Program-made: the position numbers and the translations under genes | Notes under the pieces: generated by a model | Database searches by the model: none | Told to the model about the DNA's origin: nothing | The model's input: only the letters and a program-made list of their open reading frames with translations | Origin: Robiginitomaculum sp. | GTDB taxonomy: Bacteria > Pseudomonadota > Alphaproteobacteria > Caulobacterales > Maricaulaceae | Assembly (NCBI GenBank): GCA_021776565.1 | Contig: JAJFFQ010000017.1 | Coordinates: 1 to 42,990, forward strand | Length of the DNA: 42,990 nt | Direction: 5' to 3' | Part shown: piece after piece, positions 26,398 to 35,520 of the stretch | How positions within the stretch are numbered: position 1 is the stretch's first letter | How the letters are laid out: each line of letters opens with the position of its first letter

Positions 26398-26678
26398 GGT
26401 TCAAACTCATTCAGATTATTGATTTCACGAGAGCAGGTTTATTGATTAAGCAGGAGAAAGGGTGCAGGAAATATGGTGTATTTTCAAAGCGTTTCGACGC
26501 ATTTAAGCAATAAACCTGCCTCGCCCCCCCTATGCTTTCCTGGCGGGTGCTCTTGTGAAGCCCTGCCTGATCGACAACCAGCCTTGGAAAGGCTACCAGC
26601 CTTACCTGCATTTGCTGTCTTCCATTCAAGACCTCAAAAAGAGCATGAAGTTAAACAATTTGAATGAGTTTGGACCCT
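26396..26678. repeat. Inverted-repeat-bounded intergenic element of 283 bp
   Basis: The left arm starts AGGGTTCAAACTCATTCA (26396). The right arm is its complement with AGGGTCCAAACTCATTCA ending at 26678, and the arms are similar over about 25 bases with a few mismatches. A further perfect 12-bp stem lies inside: GCAGGTTTATTG at 26433-26444 and its complement at 26508-26519. The open frame from 26473 is only 64 codons and looks non-coding. The layout resembles a miniature inverted-repeat element. A single arm-like copy lies at 36827. Confidence 0.6.
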
Positions 26679-26683
26679 GATAC

Positions 26684-27886
26684 ATGGAACGTTATAACCG
26701 GGTTGCGATTACGCTTCACTGGCTGATTGCAGGGTTTATTCTGGCACTTGTTCCTGTTGGTTTATGGATGGAGGATGCACCCAAGGCCATACAACTTAAT
26801 ATCTATCAAATGCACAAAAGCTTTGGTTTGATGGTGCTGTTCCTGTCATTGGCACGCCTGGGCTGGCGGTTTATGAACCCGCCACCACCCTTGCCCGATA
26901 CGATGAAACCTATTGAAAAGTTTGCGGCACACGCAACGCATCTGGTGTTTTATGGACTTATCATTGCTATCCCGCTTTCAGGCTGGATGATGGTTTCGGC
27001 GTCACCAAAAAACATCCCCACCATGTTTTTAACAATCATGCATTGGCCGCATATCTGGTTTTTGGCACAAATGGCCGCTGAGCAGAAAAAAACAATTGCC
27101 GATGGGTTGCATGAAATTCACGAATTACTGGCCTTTGGCACAATCGGCTTGATGGTTTTGCACGTAGGCGCGGCCCTGAAACATCAGTTTATCAACAAGG
27201 ATAATGAGATGACCCGTATGATCCCGGCTATGGGGAAAAGCACGCCACCTTCAACAAAACCCCGTGGTGCGGCGCTGGTCTTTGGCAGCACGCTTTTGCT
27301 TTTTATTGCCATCGCGTTTCTTGGCAATCGAGCCGGAGAAGCGGCTCCATCGATCACAACAAACGCCCCTGCCTCGACCCAGGGCAACTGGATTGTGGAG
27401 CCAGATAACAGCAAGCTGATCTTCGCCTTCACCCATACGGGTAGTGAGGTAGAAGGCAGTTTTACGCGCTGGGATGCGGATATATTGTTCGACCCGGATG
27501 ATCTGGCCGCAGCCAATATCACCGTTCGCATTGACCTTGGATCGGCGAACACAGCTGATGTCAGTTATGACATGGCACTGCCCGAGGCAGACTGGTTTGA
27601 CATTGCCAGTGCCAGTGAAGCCGTGTTTCAGAGCCAAAGCATTCACAAAAATGACGATGGCGAATATGTAATGGCGGGACGTTTATCACTGCGGGGTTTG
27701 CATTTGCCACTTTCCCTGATCTTTGGCCTCGACATTGATGGGGATGAAGCCTTCGCACAAGGCGTTGCGTCTCTTGATCGTCTGGCCTTTGGCATTGGGG
27801 CCAATACGGATCCTGGTGCCACCACAATTTCAAAGCTTGTGCAGGTTCGCTTTAGGGTGAAGGCCAAACGCCGTCCGGCCCCTTGA
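26684..27886 (+). CDS. Cytochrome b561 / YceI fusion protein
   Basis: This 400-residue fusion starts with a cytochrome b561 domain (about 1-175) holding four membrane segments and the heme-ligand histidines, including LHWLIA (His12), MHKSFGL and HVGAALKH. A further membrane segment (about 195-213) leads to a YceI domain (about 230-395) with NWIVEPDNSKLIFAFTHTG and the FRVKAKRR end. It should pass electrons between a quinone-like isoprenoid and a periplasmic partner. It lies right after two YceI genes, so a common redox or isoprenoid role is likely. No ribosome-binding site is evident before the ATG, which sits 6 bases after the repeat element. Confidence 0.9.
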   Translation: MERYNRVAITLHWLIAGFILALVPVGLWMEDAPKAIQLNIYQMHKSFGLMVLFLSLARLGWRFMNPPPPLPDTMKPIEKFAAHATHLVFYGLIIAIPLSGWMMVSASPKNIPTMFLTIMHWPHIWFLAQMAAEQKKTIADGLHEIHELLAFGTIGLMVLHVGAALKHQFINKDNEMTRMIPAMGKSTPPSTKPRGAALVFGSTLLLFIAIAFLGNRAGEAAPSITTNAPASTQGNWIVEPDNSKLIFAFTHTGSEVEGSFTRWDADILFDPDDLAAANITVRIDLGSANTADVSYDMALPEADWFDIASASEAVFQSQSIHKNDDGEYVMAGRLSLRGLHLPLSLIFGLDIDGDEAFAQGVASLDRLAFGIGANTDPGATTISKLVQVRFRVKAKRRPAP

Positions 27887-27917
27887 GGCATTGGAGGCAA
27901 AGCGTTCTAATGCATGC

Positions 27918-28565
27918 ATGAAGCCAGATACAAAAAATTACCGTGATGAAACACGATTTGCGCTTACCGCCCTGCGAGCGGCAGAGCTGGTAATTGTCCC
28001 CACCGATACGGTGTATGGGTTGGTGGCCGATGCCAATAATGCCAAGGCAATGCAGCGTCTCTATACCCTAAAACAACGCCCTTCGGAGCAGCCGTTCAGC
28101 CTGTTGGTTTCTGACCAGAACATGGCCGAGCGATACGGCATTTTTGATGCCCGCGCCCATGCTCTTGCCAAACAGTTCTGGCCAGGGGCGCTGACCCTGA
28201 TCGTGCCAAAACACGATACGGCGGCGGTTTGCCCAAACGTGATCGGCGCGCATGAAAACATCGGCTTGCGTATCCCGGATCATGAAGGAACCCGGGGCTT
28301 GATCGCGCAATTTGGCGGTGCGCTTGCCGCTCCCAGCGCCAATAGGGCAGGTCAGCCTGCACCAACAGCTTCCAAGGATATTTCATCTGTGATTCTGGCT
28401 GGTGTTGCGCTTTGCATTGAAAACGTATCCTGCACCAATGGTGCCTCATCAACACTGGTGGAACTTGGTAATGACAAGGTACGCATTTTACGTGAAGGCG
28501 ACATAAAGCGGAGCGAGATACTGGATGTGCTCACCCCTTTTCCAAACACGAAAAACCCAGCATGA
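27918..28565 (+). CDS. L-threonylcarbamoyladenylate synthase (Sua5/YrdC family)
   Basis: This 215-residue YrdC-domain protein makes threonylcarbamoyl-AMP, the precursor of the t6A modification of tRNA. VPTDTVYGLVADA, the lysine/threonine pocket and SANRAGQPAPT are typical. It lacks the extra C-terminal Sua5 domain. ATG 27918 is chosen; a GGAGG at 27893-27897 is too far upstream for this ATG and too near an in-frame TTG 27891, so the start is not firm. Its TGA overlaps the next gene's ATG by 4 bases. Confidence 0.9.
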   Translation: MKPDTKNYRDETRFALTALRAAELVIVPTDTVYGLVADANNAKAMQRLYTLKQRPSEQPFSLLVSDQNMAERYGIFDARAHALAKQFWPGALTLIVPKHDTAAVCPNVIGAHENIGLRIPDHEGTRGLIAQFGGALAAPSANRAGQPAPTASKDISSVILAGVALCIENVSCTNGASSTLVELGNDKVRILREGDIKRSEILDVLTPFPNTKNPA

Positions 28566-29965
28566 GCATTAGTAGAGACCACCTTGCCAGCATTAAAACC
28601 ATTCTTGGGGTGCAAGGCTGGAAAGAGGATGCCAATGACCTCTTGCCGTATTTAACCGAATGGCGCGATCGCTGGCAGGGGAAAACACCACTTCTGGCGC
28701 TACCCAAAAATACCGAGACCACAGCTCAACTGGTCAGGTTTTGCGCACGCAACCATATCCCCATTACCACTCAGGGCGGCAATACCGGCTTGGTCGGCGG
28801 ACAAATGCCGCAAGGCGAATTGCTGGTTTCAACACGGCGCCTTAACCACATCCGGTCACTGGATAGCAATAATGCCACGATGACGCTTGAGGCAGGGGTT
28901 ACCCTGGCGCAGGCAAGAGACACTGCACAGGAAGCAGGGTTGCTGCTTCCGTTATCATTGGCCAGTGAAGGCTCGGCGACCATTGGCGGTATACTCTCAA
29001 CCAATGCCGGTGGTATGGAAGTGCTGCGCTATGGCAACGCTCGTGATCTTACCCTTGGGCTGGAAGTGGTTACCGCCGATGGCCAGGTCTGGCACGCCCT
29101 TAAGGGCTTGCGCAAAGACAATACCGGTTATGATCTCAAACAGGTTTTCATTGGCGCAGAGGGGACATTGGGCATCATTACGGCGGCGGTGCTAAAGCTG
29201 TTTCCCGCGCCGCTCGTTCGACAAAGCGCGTGGTGCGGTCTTTCGTGCGTAGAGGACGCTATTGCGTTGCTGGCACTGATGCGCGAAAAAACCGGTGATG
29301 CCCTCACCAAATTTGAACTGATCCCACAAATTGGCGTGGACTATGCAGTCAAAAACGTGCCGGGAAATCAGGCACCACTGGCAAAACCCACACCATGGCA
29401 GGTGTTGATAGAGTTTGGGTTTTTCGACCAACAACACATAAATGATATGTTGGAGGCCTTGCTGAATAAGGCAATGAAACAAGGCCTTGTTCAGGATGCT
29501 GTTATCGCCCAGTCACTACATCAGGCAGAGGCATTTTTACGGTTACGCGAATCACTTTCTGCGGCTCAAAAAAGTGAGGGTTTGACGCTAAAGCATGATA
29601 TATCCGTACCGGCTTCAAAGATCGCACGGTTTATCCATGAAGCTTCACAGGAGGCGGTCAGGATCATCCCGTCATGTCGCGTCTTCGCTTTTGGTCATGT
29701 GGGTGATGGCAATGTTCATTTTAATATCCTGCAACCCATCGGCATGAACCCGGATGCTTTTAAGCAGCAAGGCGCACGCATTACCAAAGCAGTATATGAC
29801 CAGGTTGATGCCCTTGGTGGTTCAATTTCTGCAGAACACGGCATTGGTGTTTTGAAAAAATCCGAACTTTGCACTCAAAAAAGTGATGTGGAAATGCAGA
29901 TGATGCGTGCCGTCAAGTCCGCCCTTGATCCCGATAATATTATGAACCCCAGAGTGCTGTTTTAA
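28562..29965 (+). CDS. FAD-linked 2-hydroxyacid dehydrogenase (D-2-hydroxyglutarate / D-lactate type)
   Basis: This 467-residue flavoenzyme has a PCMH/VAO FAD-binding domain with TQGGNTGLVGG (about 70-80) and GGILSTNAGG. Its C-terminal cap carries GHVGDGNVHFNI (about 380-391), a metal site, and the closing EHGIGVLKK. It belongs to the GlcD / D-2-hydroxyglutarate dehydrogenase group, and the closest role I would guess is D-2-hydroxyglutarate oxidation. The substrate needs a test. It is coupled to the upstream tRNA-modification gene by a 4-base overlap. Its end overlaps the small phosphatase gene's end on the other strand by 4 bases. Confidence 0.9.
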   Translation: MSISRDHLASIKTILGVQGWKEDANDLLPYLTEWRDRWQGKTPLLALPKNTETTAQLVRFCARNHIPITTQGGNTGLVGGQMPQGELLVSTRRLNHIRSLDSNNATMTLEAGVTLAQARDTAQEAGLLLPLSLASEGSATIGGILSTNAGGMEVLRYGNARDLTLGLEVVTADGQVWHALKGLRKDNTGYDLKQVFIGAEGTLGIITAAVLKLFPAPLVRQSAWCGLSCVEDAIALLALMREKTGDALTKFELIPQIGVDYAVKNVPGNQAPLAKPTPWQVLIEFGFFDQQHINDMLEALLNKAMKQGLVQDAVIAQSLHQAEAFLRLRESLSAAQKSEGLTLKHDISVPASKIARFIHEASQEAVRIIPSCRVFAFGHVGDGNVHFNILQPIGMNPDAFKQQGARITKAVYDQVDALGGSISAEHGIGVLKKSELCTQKSDVEMQMMRAVKSALDPDNIMNPRVLF

Positions 29966-30405
29966 GCTTTTGCAGGGCCGAAATGTGCGGCAATTTTGCG
30001 GTCAAGAAAATTGCGGCAATCACGATACGCCTGAATACGCAAATCCCGTGGCCCGAACATTTCATCGGTAGGATTGGGCGTATCCCAATACTCTGGTGTC
30101 ATGTCACCTTGCTCCAAAAATTCTTTGGCATTTTCCTCTGCATCACGGGTCAGCACAATCACAAGATCAAACGCGGATGGCTCCAGATCAGAAAAGCTTT
30201 TTGGCTCATGCTCTGCCAGATCTACCCCCCATTCCTCCATAACCTGCACCATGAAGGGATCAAGATAACCTTCATAAACGCCGCAGGAGTCGGCTTTAAT
30301 AGCTTTGCCAAACCGCCGCCGTAACAATGCCGCTGCCATGGGCGAACGGATAGAATTCATGGTGCAGGAAAATAAAACTGATTTAGGCCCTGATGGCTTG
30401 GTCAT
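29962..30405 (-). CDS. Low-molecular-weight phosphatase family protein
   Basis: This 147-residue protein has the catalytic loop CTMNSIRS (Cys14, Arg20), the CX5R(S/T) pattern of low-molecular-weight tyrosine phosphatases and arsenate reductases. The DTPNPTDE block near residue 110 supplies the general acid Asp. In alphaproteobacteria it regularly sits after UPF0262, as here, so it belongs to that conserved block. Whether it acts on phosphotyrosine or arsenate is unknown. It is 4 bases downstream of UPF0262. Confidence 0.88.
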   Translation of the reverse strand: MTKPSGPKSVLFSCTMNSIRSPMAAALLRRRFGKAIKADSCGVYEGYLDPFMVQVMEEWGVDLAEHEPKSFSDLEPSAFDLVIVLTRDAEENAKEFLEQGDMTPEYWDTPNPTDEMFGPRDLRIQAYRDCRNFLDRKIAAHFGPAKA

Positions 30406-30409
30406 TGGT

Positions 30410-30901
30410 TTAATTCCTTACATGCAGGGCGCTGATGAGGGTGAACAGACGCCGTGCGGTATCAAAGTCCATGTCCACTTTGCCGGAAAGTCGTTCTTCC
30501 AGCAATTCAGATCCTTCATTGTGGATGCCACGGCGGCCCATATCTATGGCTTCGATTTGTGCCGGCGCTGCGCTACGGATGGCGTCGTAATAACTTTCAC
30601 AAATCATAAAATAATCCCGCACAATACGTCGAAAAGGCGTTAGCGAAAGAATTACCCGACGCACCAATGTGCCATTAACAAGTGAAATATCAAATACCAG
30701 CTTGCGATCAACTATCGATAGATCCACGGCATAGGGGCCGTCGGGTGCGCCCGTTGGGCGAAAGGTGTTTTCCTCCAGCAAATCAAAAATAGCCACCCGG
30801 CGTTCATGTTCGGAATCTGCTGAAAGAGCGGAGAGCGACCGCTCATCAAGCTCAAGTTTGGCAATGCGGTCTGATCGGGCTTCTTCAGGCATCACTTTCA
30901 T
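30410..30901 (-). CDS. UPF0262 family protein
   Basis: This is a 163-residue protein. [63 protein letters not shown] and [14 protein letters not shown] are the conserved blocks of UPF0262, an alphaproteobacteria-specific family of unknown function. The start is uncertain: 30901 (ATG), 30892 or an earlier in-frame codon are all possible. Each choice overlaps the end of DUF2948, whose stop is at 30885. In many relatives the histidinol dehydrogenase gene lies between DUF2948 and UPF0262; it is missing here. Confidence 0.88.
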   Translation of the reverse strand: MKVMPEEARSDRIAKLELDERSLSALSADSEHERRVAIFDLLEENTFRPTGAPDGPYAVDLSIVDRKLVFDISLVNGTLVRRVILSLTPFRRIVRDYFMICESYYDAIRSAAPAQIEAIDMGRRGIHNEGSELLEERLSGKVDMDFDTARRLFTLISALHVRN

Positions 30902-31316
30902 GATCCGGCTGATGACGGGTTCGCCATGTCTTGCTGACATCGGCAAGGGTCACATCAATGCACTCAACATCCAGCTCTATTTGTCCGCCCCCGGCCAGAA
31001 GAATACGCAAAATACCCGCTGGGGGATTGGCATCATCGGGTGTGAATTCCAAAGAGAGAATATCAATGACTGCGTCCGGGTTAGCGCGGCTCAAGGATTG
31101 TGTGCGCACCGCACTCACCCCTTCAACCATCAAACCGGTACGCACCCGGGATGGCTGTTTTCCCTGGCTGACCAGCTCCCAGCGAAACCGGTTAAAGCCC
31201 AGGGTAAAGCGCCGTGATGTCGCATCGCGATGCAAATCACGGATACGGGCAACACCATCCTGTGTCAGGGCGGACACCACCTGTAGATCGTCCGCACTGG
31301 TCGCCATCAATTGCAT
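30885..31316 (-). CDS. DUF2948 family protein
   Basis: This is a 143-residue protein. [31 protein letters not shown] and the [27 protein letters not shown] stretch fit DUF2948, an alphaproteobacterial family without known function. It overlaps the start of UPF0262, so the two are co-translated. The family member is usually followed by hisD; here hisD is absent from the junction. Confidence 0.86.
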   Translation of the reverse strand: MQLMATSADDLQVVSALTQDGVARIRDLHRDATSRRFTLGFNRFRWELVSQGKQPSRVRTGLMVEGVSAVRTQSLSRANPDAVIDILSLEFTPDDANPPAGILRILLAGGGQIELDVECIDVTLADVSKTWRTRHQPDHESDA

Positions 31317-31400
31317 TATTTTATCTCCCGTTCACAAACTGGCAATCTGGCCTGACCCTAGAGCAGAGCCAATACTTTGTCAGAGAAAAAGTATGTTTGC

Positions 31401-32267
31401 CTACTGACCCTTTGCACATTGTGACAAAAACTCAGCAATTGCACGAACTGCATCTGGCTCATCCAGAATGGGGGCGTGACCCACTTCCGGTATAGTTACG
31501 GCACGAGCATTGGGGTGGCGATTTACCATGGTCTTCATGGTCTTTTGTGAGAAAAGATCAGACAATTGACCACGGATGACAAGAAGCGGTGCCGCATACA
31601 TGGATTTGAAAAGTTGCCACATAACAAACCGCAAATAAAGACTGATCTTTCCCGTACCAAATGCACTGGCGATGGCTGGGTCATAGTCCAGTATCACACG
31701 GCCATCATCCATTTCTCGAAACGTTCTTTTCGCAAATATCATCCAGTCATCCGGGCCAAAATTGGGGAAAAATGGCCCTTGCATGTTTTGTAAAACTTCC
31801 GCTGCCACCTCCCAGCTTTCCAATGGTATGTTCTTGCCAACATATCCGGCGATACGTTTTAACCCGGCCTTATCAACCGAAGGGCCAATATCATTCAGAA
31901 CGACACCGCTAATCCGCTCTGGCATCATCTTCATCATCAACATGGACATTAACCCACCCATGGAGGTGCCGATGAGTGCAACGTTTTCAATACCAAGATG
32001 ATCGAGCAACGTCTGCATGTCAGAGGCATAAACCTGCGGCGTATAATGCGAAGGGTCAGGGTCATAGGCTGAGCGTCCACGGCCCCGTACATCTACGGCA
32101 ATGAAACGGTGCGTATTACCAAGAGCAGCAATCATAGGTTCAAAATCCTTACTATTGCGCGTCAAGCCATGCAGACATAAAACGCTAAGGGGTGCATCCA
32201 CAGGGCCATAGGACTTTGCGAACAACTTCAAGCCATCTGTTGATATATAATCAATCGTTTCAGTCAA
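31401..32267 (-). CDS. Alpha/beta-hydrolase
   Basis: This 288-residue alpha/beta hydrolase has the nucleophile elbow GTSMGG (Ser102), the oxyanion HG (His33-Gly34) and a catalytic His near 264 in GHAPILDEP. It would hydrolyse esters, or perhaps haloalkanes or lactones. The substrate is unknown. The start is a TTG at 32267, unusual but supported by AAGGACA 8 bases before it. The next in-frame Met lies well inside the conserved fold. It is a single gene divergent from the GntP permease. Confidence 0.86.
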   Translation of the reverse strand: MTETIDYISTDGLKLFAKSYGPVDAPLSVLCLHGLTRNSKDFEPMIAALGNTHRFIAVDVRGRGRSAYDPDPSHYTPQVYASDMQTLLDHLGIENVALIGTSMGGLMSMLMMKMMPERISGVVLNDIGPSVDKAGLKRIAGYVGKNIPLESWEVAAEVLQNMQGPFFPNFGPDDWMIFAKRTFREMDDGRVILDYDPAIASAFGTGKISLYLRFVMWQLFKSMYAAPLLVIRGQLSDLFSQKTMKTMVNRHPNARAVTIPEVGHAPILDEPDAVRAIAEFLSQCAKGQ

Positions 32268-32379
32268 AACGTCTGTCCTTGTATCGTAGCAAAAATCATT
32301 TTAATCCCCCTACAATTAGGGTTGCGCAACCGGGCGTCAAGGCACATCCTGATTACTGGTGAATTGCATGGTATTGATG

Positions 32380-32392
32380 AGGCCTGATCCTA
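32380..32392. repeat. Dispersed GGCCTGATCCTAA element before the GntP gene
   Basis: The sequence GGTATTGATGAGGCCTGATCCTAATG runs up to the ATG at 32393. It shares the GAYCCT core with the other repeat copies and has only one base between the core-A and the start codon. Confidence 0.35.
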
Positions 32393-33739
32393 ATGATTAG
32401 CATACTTGGATTGGCACTGGCTTTGGCACTTTTGGTGTATCTGGCCATGCGCGGCATGAGCATCCTTGTCGCCGCGCCCCTGTGTGCAGTGATAATTGCG
32501 CTAACCTCTGGATTGGCTTTACTGCCTCAAACTGGCTCAACCGATGCGTCTTTTACGGTTAGCTACATGACTGGCTTTACCGGTTTTTTCCGTGACTGGT
32601 TTTTAATGTTCCTGCTGGGGGCGATCTTTGGCAAGGTTATGGAGGATAGCGGTGCGGCGCACTCTGTTGCCCACTGGGTTGTTGACAAGCTGGGCGTCAG
32701 GCACGCCATGCTGGCTGTTGTCGTGGCGTGTGCCATTCTGACGTATGGCGGGGTTAGTGTCTTCATCGTCGCCTTTTCGGTCTACCCCATGGCGGTGGGC
32801 CTGTTTCGTGAGGCCAATTTGCCGCGCCGGTTTTTGCCCGGAACGATTGCCTTTGGCTCGGTGACCTTCACCATGACCTCGGCAGGTTCACCAGAAATTC
32901 AGAACTGGATCCCTATCCCCTACCTTGGCACGACACCCTATGCCGGTTGGCAGGTTAGCCTTGTCGTGGCCCTGTTTATGGCCCTGACGGGCTATTACTG
33001 GCTGTCCCGGATGATGAACAAGGCCGTTGCCAATGGCGAAAGTTTTCATGGTCGCGCAGAAGACCCGGAACCCAGATCACCCGCGACCATGCCGCACCCG
33101 CTTCTGTCCCTGCTGCCACTTCTTGCGGTCTTGGTTTCATCCAAAATTTTTCATGAAACGTATGGTTCTCTTGCGCTGGTCATCGCCCTGGCCGCTGGCA
33201 TTGCCGTAGCAACAATTTTTAACTTTAGGCGTTTTACCGATTTTGGTGGTGCGGTTACCCTGGGGGCCACTGGCGCGGTAATTGCCATTGCCAACACGTG
33301 CGCCGTGGTTGGGTTTGGCTCGGTGGCCAAAGGCGCACCGGCGTTTCAAATGGCGCTGGATGCGGTGACGTCCATGCCTGGCTCTCCCCTGATTGCAGCC
33401 GCACTGGCCATTACCGTGATATGCGGCCTTACCGGCTCGGCCTCGGGGGGGCAAACTATCGCGCTTCCCTTGCTGGCACCGCATTTTGTCGGCGCTGATG
33501 CACCGCAATCCGTTGATCCGGAGGCTTTGCACCGGGTTGTTGCCATCGCATCTGGCGGCCTGGATAGCTTGCCTCATAATGGTTATGTGGTCACCACCAT
33601 CCGGGCCATTTGCGGCGAAACCCATAAAGACGCCTACGGCGTCGTTGGCGCGTTAACCGTTATAATACCGGCCATCGGCACTGTTCTCGCTATTGTTTTA
33701 TTTTTGTATGCTGGGCCAATTTTAAACGCCTTGTTTTAA
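32393..33739 (+). CDS. GntP-family permease
   Basis: This 448-residue transporter has about twelve hydrophobic segments. Family features include FLMFLLGAIFGKVMEDSGAA, LTYGGVSVFIVAFSVYPMA, TMTSAGSPEIQNWIP and the late ITVICGLTGSASGGQTIALP. GntP members take up gluconate and related organic acids, often as proton symporters. The substrate is unknown here. The hydrolase gene next to it on the other strand may share its promoter region of 125 bases. No regulator is adjacent. Confidence 0.9.
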   Translation: MISILGLALALALLVYLAMRGMSILVAAPLCAVIIALTSGLALLPQTGSTDASFTVSYMTGFTGFFRDWFLMFLLGAIFGKVMEDSGAAHSVAHWVVDKLGVRHAMLAVVVACAILTYGGVSVFIVAFSVYPMAVGLFREANLPRRFLPGTIAFGSVTFTMTSAGSPEIQNWIPIPYLGTTPYAGWQVSLVVALFMALTGYYWLSRMMNKAVANGESFHGRAEDPEPRSPATMPHPLLSLLPLLAVLVSSKIFHETYGSLALVIALAAGIAVATIFNFRRFTDFGGAVTLGATGAVIAIANTCAVVGFGSVAKGAPAFQMALDAVTSMPGSPLIAAALAITVICGLTGSASGGQTIALPLLAPHFVGADAPQSVDPEALHRVVAIASGGLDSLPHNGYVVTTIRAICGETHKDAYGVVGALTVIIPAIGTVLAIVLFLYAGPILNALF

Positions 33740-33763
33740 GTGTGATCCATGCGTGTTAGCGCC

Positions 33764-33791
33764 TTGCCGCAAGGCATCTTATGCGTATAGT
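33764..33791 (+). promoter_or_regulatory. Likely promoter of tRNA-Ser
   Basis: TTGCCG (33764-33769) and TATAGT (33786-33791) are spaced by 16 bases. Transcription would start about 7 bases later, shortly before the tRNA at 33802. The -35 box lies in the small stem GCCTTGCCGCAAGGC (33761-33775). Confidence 0.5.
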
Positions 33792-33801
33792 GCGCGGCGC
33801 A

Positions 33802-33892
33802 GGTGAGGTGGCCGAGTGGTCGAAGGCGCACGCTTGGAAAGCGTGTAGGCGGTGCTCCCGTCTCGTGGGTTCGAATCCCACTCTCACCGCCA
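33802..33892 (+). tRNA. tRNA-Ser (anticodon GGA)
   Basis: This 91-base tRNA (with encoded CCA) folds with acceptor GGTGAGG / TCTCACC and discriminator G. The anticodon stem CACGC / GCGTG encloses loop TTGGAAA, giving GGA at 33836-33838. It has a long variable arm typical of serine and the T arm GTGGG-TTCGAAT-CCCAC. It reads UCC and UCU. Confidence 0.97.
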
Positions 33893-34000
33893 CTACTTCT
33901 ATGCAAGTATTTGTATTAACGCAATATTTTTTGATAAATAATAGTGCACATCCTATCCAGCCAAGAGACGGCATAATCGCTCAATTTGGATATATATCGG

Positions 34001-34690
34001 CTACATCAGGCCCAATGCCTTGAAACTGGCCACATCCGTGCGGCCAACAATGATATGGTCATGAACGCTGATTTTTAAGGCTCGGGCGGCGGTAATGACT
34101 TCGCGTGTCATATCAATATCACCCTTTGATGGTGTGGGGTCGCCGCTGGGATGATTGTGAACCAGAATAACGGCAGTGGCACCAAGTTCCAGCGCCCGGC
34201 GTAATATCTCGCGTGGATAAACCGATGTATGATCCACCGTACCCTGACCCTGCACTTCATCGCCAATAAGCCGGTTTTTGCGATCCAGAAACAATACGCG
34301 AAACTGTTCGCGGGTTTCCTGTGCAAGGGCGGCCCGACAATAATCCAGCAAAGCCGTCCAGCTGGACACCACCGGGCGGTTCATCACCCCCAACTGGTGA
34401 ACACGCAAAGAGGCGGCATGGATAATTTTAAGCTCGCGGGCGCTGTTCTCGCTCATCCCGGATGTTTCTGCAAGGCGCTGCGGGGCGGCTCCCAGAACCT
34501 CGGCAAATCCACCAAAAGTTTCGATCAGTGTTTTAGACAATGCCTTCACATCGCGGCGCGGAATGGCGCGAAACAGCAACAACTCAAGAAGCTCATAATC
34601 AGCCAGAGCCTCTGGCCCGTTTTGGGTAAAGCGGCTGCGTAACCTGTCACGATGGCCATGATAATGTGGTTTGGTTTTTTTGTCGCTCAT
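34001..34690 (-). CDS. radC: RadC-family JAB-domain protein
   Basis: This is a 229-residue RadC-type protein (DUF2466). An N-terminal helix-hairpin-helix part is followed by the JAMM metalloprotease-like core, with His178, His180 and Asp191 in VHNHPSGDPTPSKGD. Despite the name, the original radC DNA-repair phenotype was later attributed to another gene, so the function is unclear. It is the last gene of a tightly packed run and its ATG overlaps the map stop by 4 bases. Confidence 0.9.
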   Translation of the reverse strand: MSDKKTKPHYHGHRDRLRSRFTQNGPEALADYELLELLLFRAIPRRDVKALSKTLIETFGGFAEVLGAAPQRLAETSGMSENSARELKIIHAASLRVHQLGVMNRPVVSSWTALLDYCRAALAQETREQFRVLFLDRKNRLIGDEVQGQGTVDHTSVYPREILRRALELGATAVILVHNHPSGDPTPSKGDIDMTREVITAARALKISVHDHIIVGRTDVASFKALGLM

Positions 34691-35520
34691 ATGGCGTCGG
34701 GTTGCGTCGGATTGTGCAGCCCTGCCGGTGATGCTGTGAACACCTCTGCACCATTAGCCGTTATCCCGATGGAGTGTTCAAACTGTGCAGACAATGAGCG
34801 ATCGCGGGTCACAGCCGTCCAGCCATCTGAAAGGATTTTAACCGCAGGTTTGCCAAGGTTGAGCATTGGCTCGATGGTAAAAAACATACCTTCTTTCAGT
34901 TCCACCCCGGTTCCCGGCTGACCATAATGCAACACATTGGGGGCATCGTGGAAAACCCGGCCCAGGCCGTGGCCACAAAAATCACGCACTACGGCGCATC
35001 GCTCGTTTTCCGCGTAGGATTGTATGGCGTGGCCAATATCACCCAGATGCGCCCCTGGTCGCACCACGGCAATGCCACGCTGCAAGGCTTCATAGGTAAT
35101 ATCGATCAGACGCCGCGCCCGGCGTTTCACATTGCCAATGGCGAACATGCGGCTGGTATCCCCGTGCCAGCCATCCAGTATGAGGGTCACGTCGATATTA
35201 ACGATGTCGCCGTCTTTTAGAACCTTCTCGCCGGGGATGCCGTGGCAAACCACATGGTTGGCAGATATGCACAAGGTCTTGGGATAGCCGCGATAATAAA
35301 GACAGGCCGGTGTGGAGCCATTGTCCAGCATAAATTCCCGGGCCATACGATCCAGATCCTCGGTGAGGACGCCAGGTTGCATATGCGCACACAACATATC
35401 GAGGCACTCCGCCGCCAAACGGCCCGCCTTGCGCATGCCTTCATAATCTTCTGCGGTGTGCAGTTTTATCATACTGGTGCGCCCGGATGGGGCTTCGGCG
35501 GCGTCGGTAAAGGTCATCAT
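34687..35520 (-). CDS. map: Methionine aminopeptidase type I
   Basis: This 277-residue enzyme removes the initiator methionine from proteins. The five metal ligands fall at Asp110, Asp121, His184, Glu217 and Glu248, in VNIDVT, GDTSRMF, CGHGLG, TIEPML and AQFEHS. It has the extra N-terminal residues of the longer alphaproteobacterial type. It overlaps the thioesterase stop and the radC start by 4 bases each, so it is translationally coupled. Confidence 0.96.
   Translation of the reverse strand: MMTFTDAAEAPSGRTSMIKLHTAEDYEGMRKAGRLAAECLDMLCAHMQPGVLTEDLDRMAREFMLDNGSTPACLYYRGYPKTLCISANHVVCHGIPGEKVLKDGDIVNIDVTLILDGWHGDTSRMFAIGNVKRRARRLIDITYEALQRGIAVVRPGAHLGDIGHAIQSYAENERCAVVRDFCGHGLGRVFHDAPNVLHYGQPGTGVELKEGMFFTIEPMLNLGKPAVKILSDGWTAVTRDRSLSAQFEHSIGITANGAEVFTASPAGLHNPTQPDAI

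Noticed and set aside
26473-26667. Small protein gene inside the inverted-repeat element
   Set aside because: The frame has no ribosome-binding site and contains no recognisable domain, and the DNA is better explained as a repeat element.
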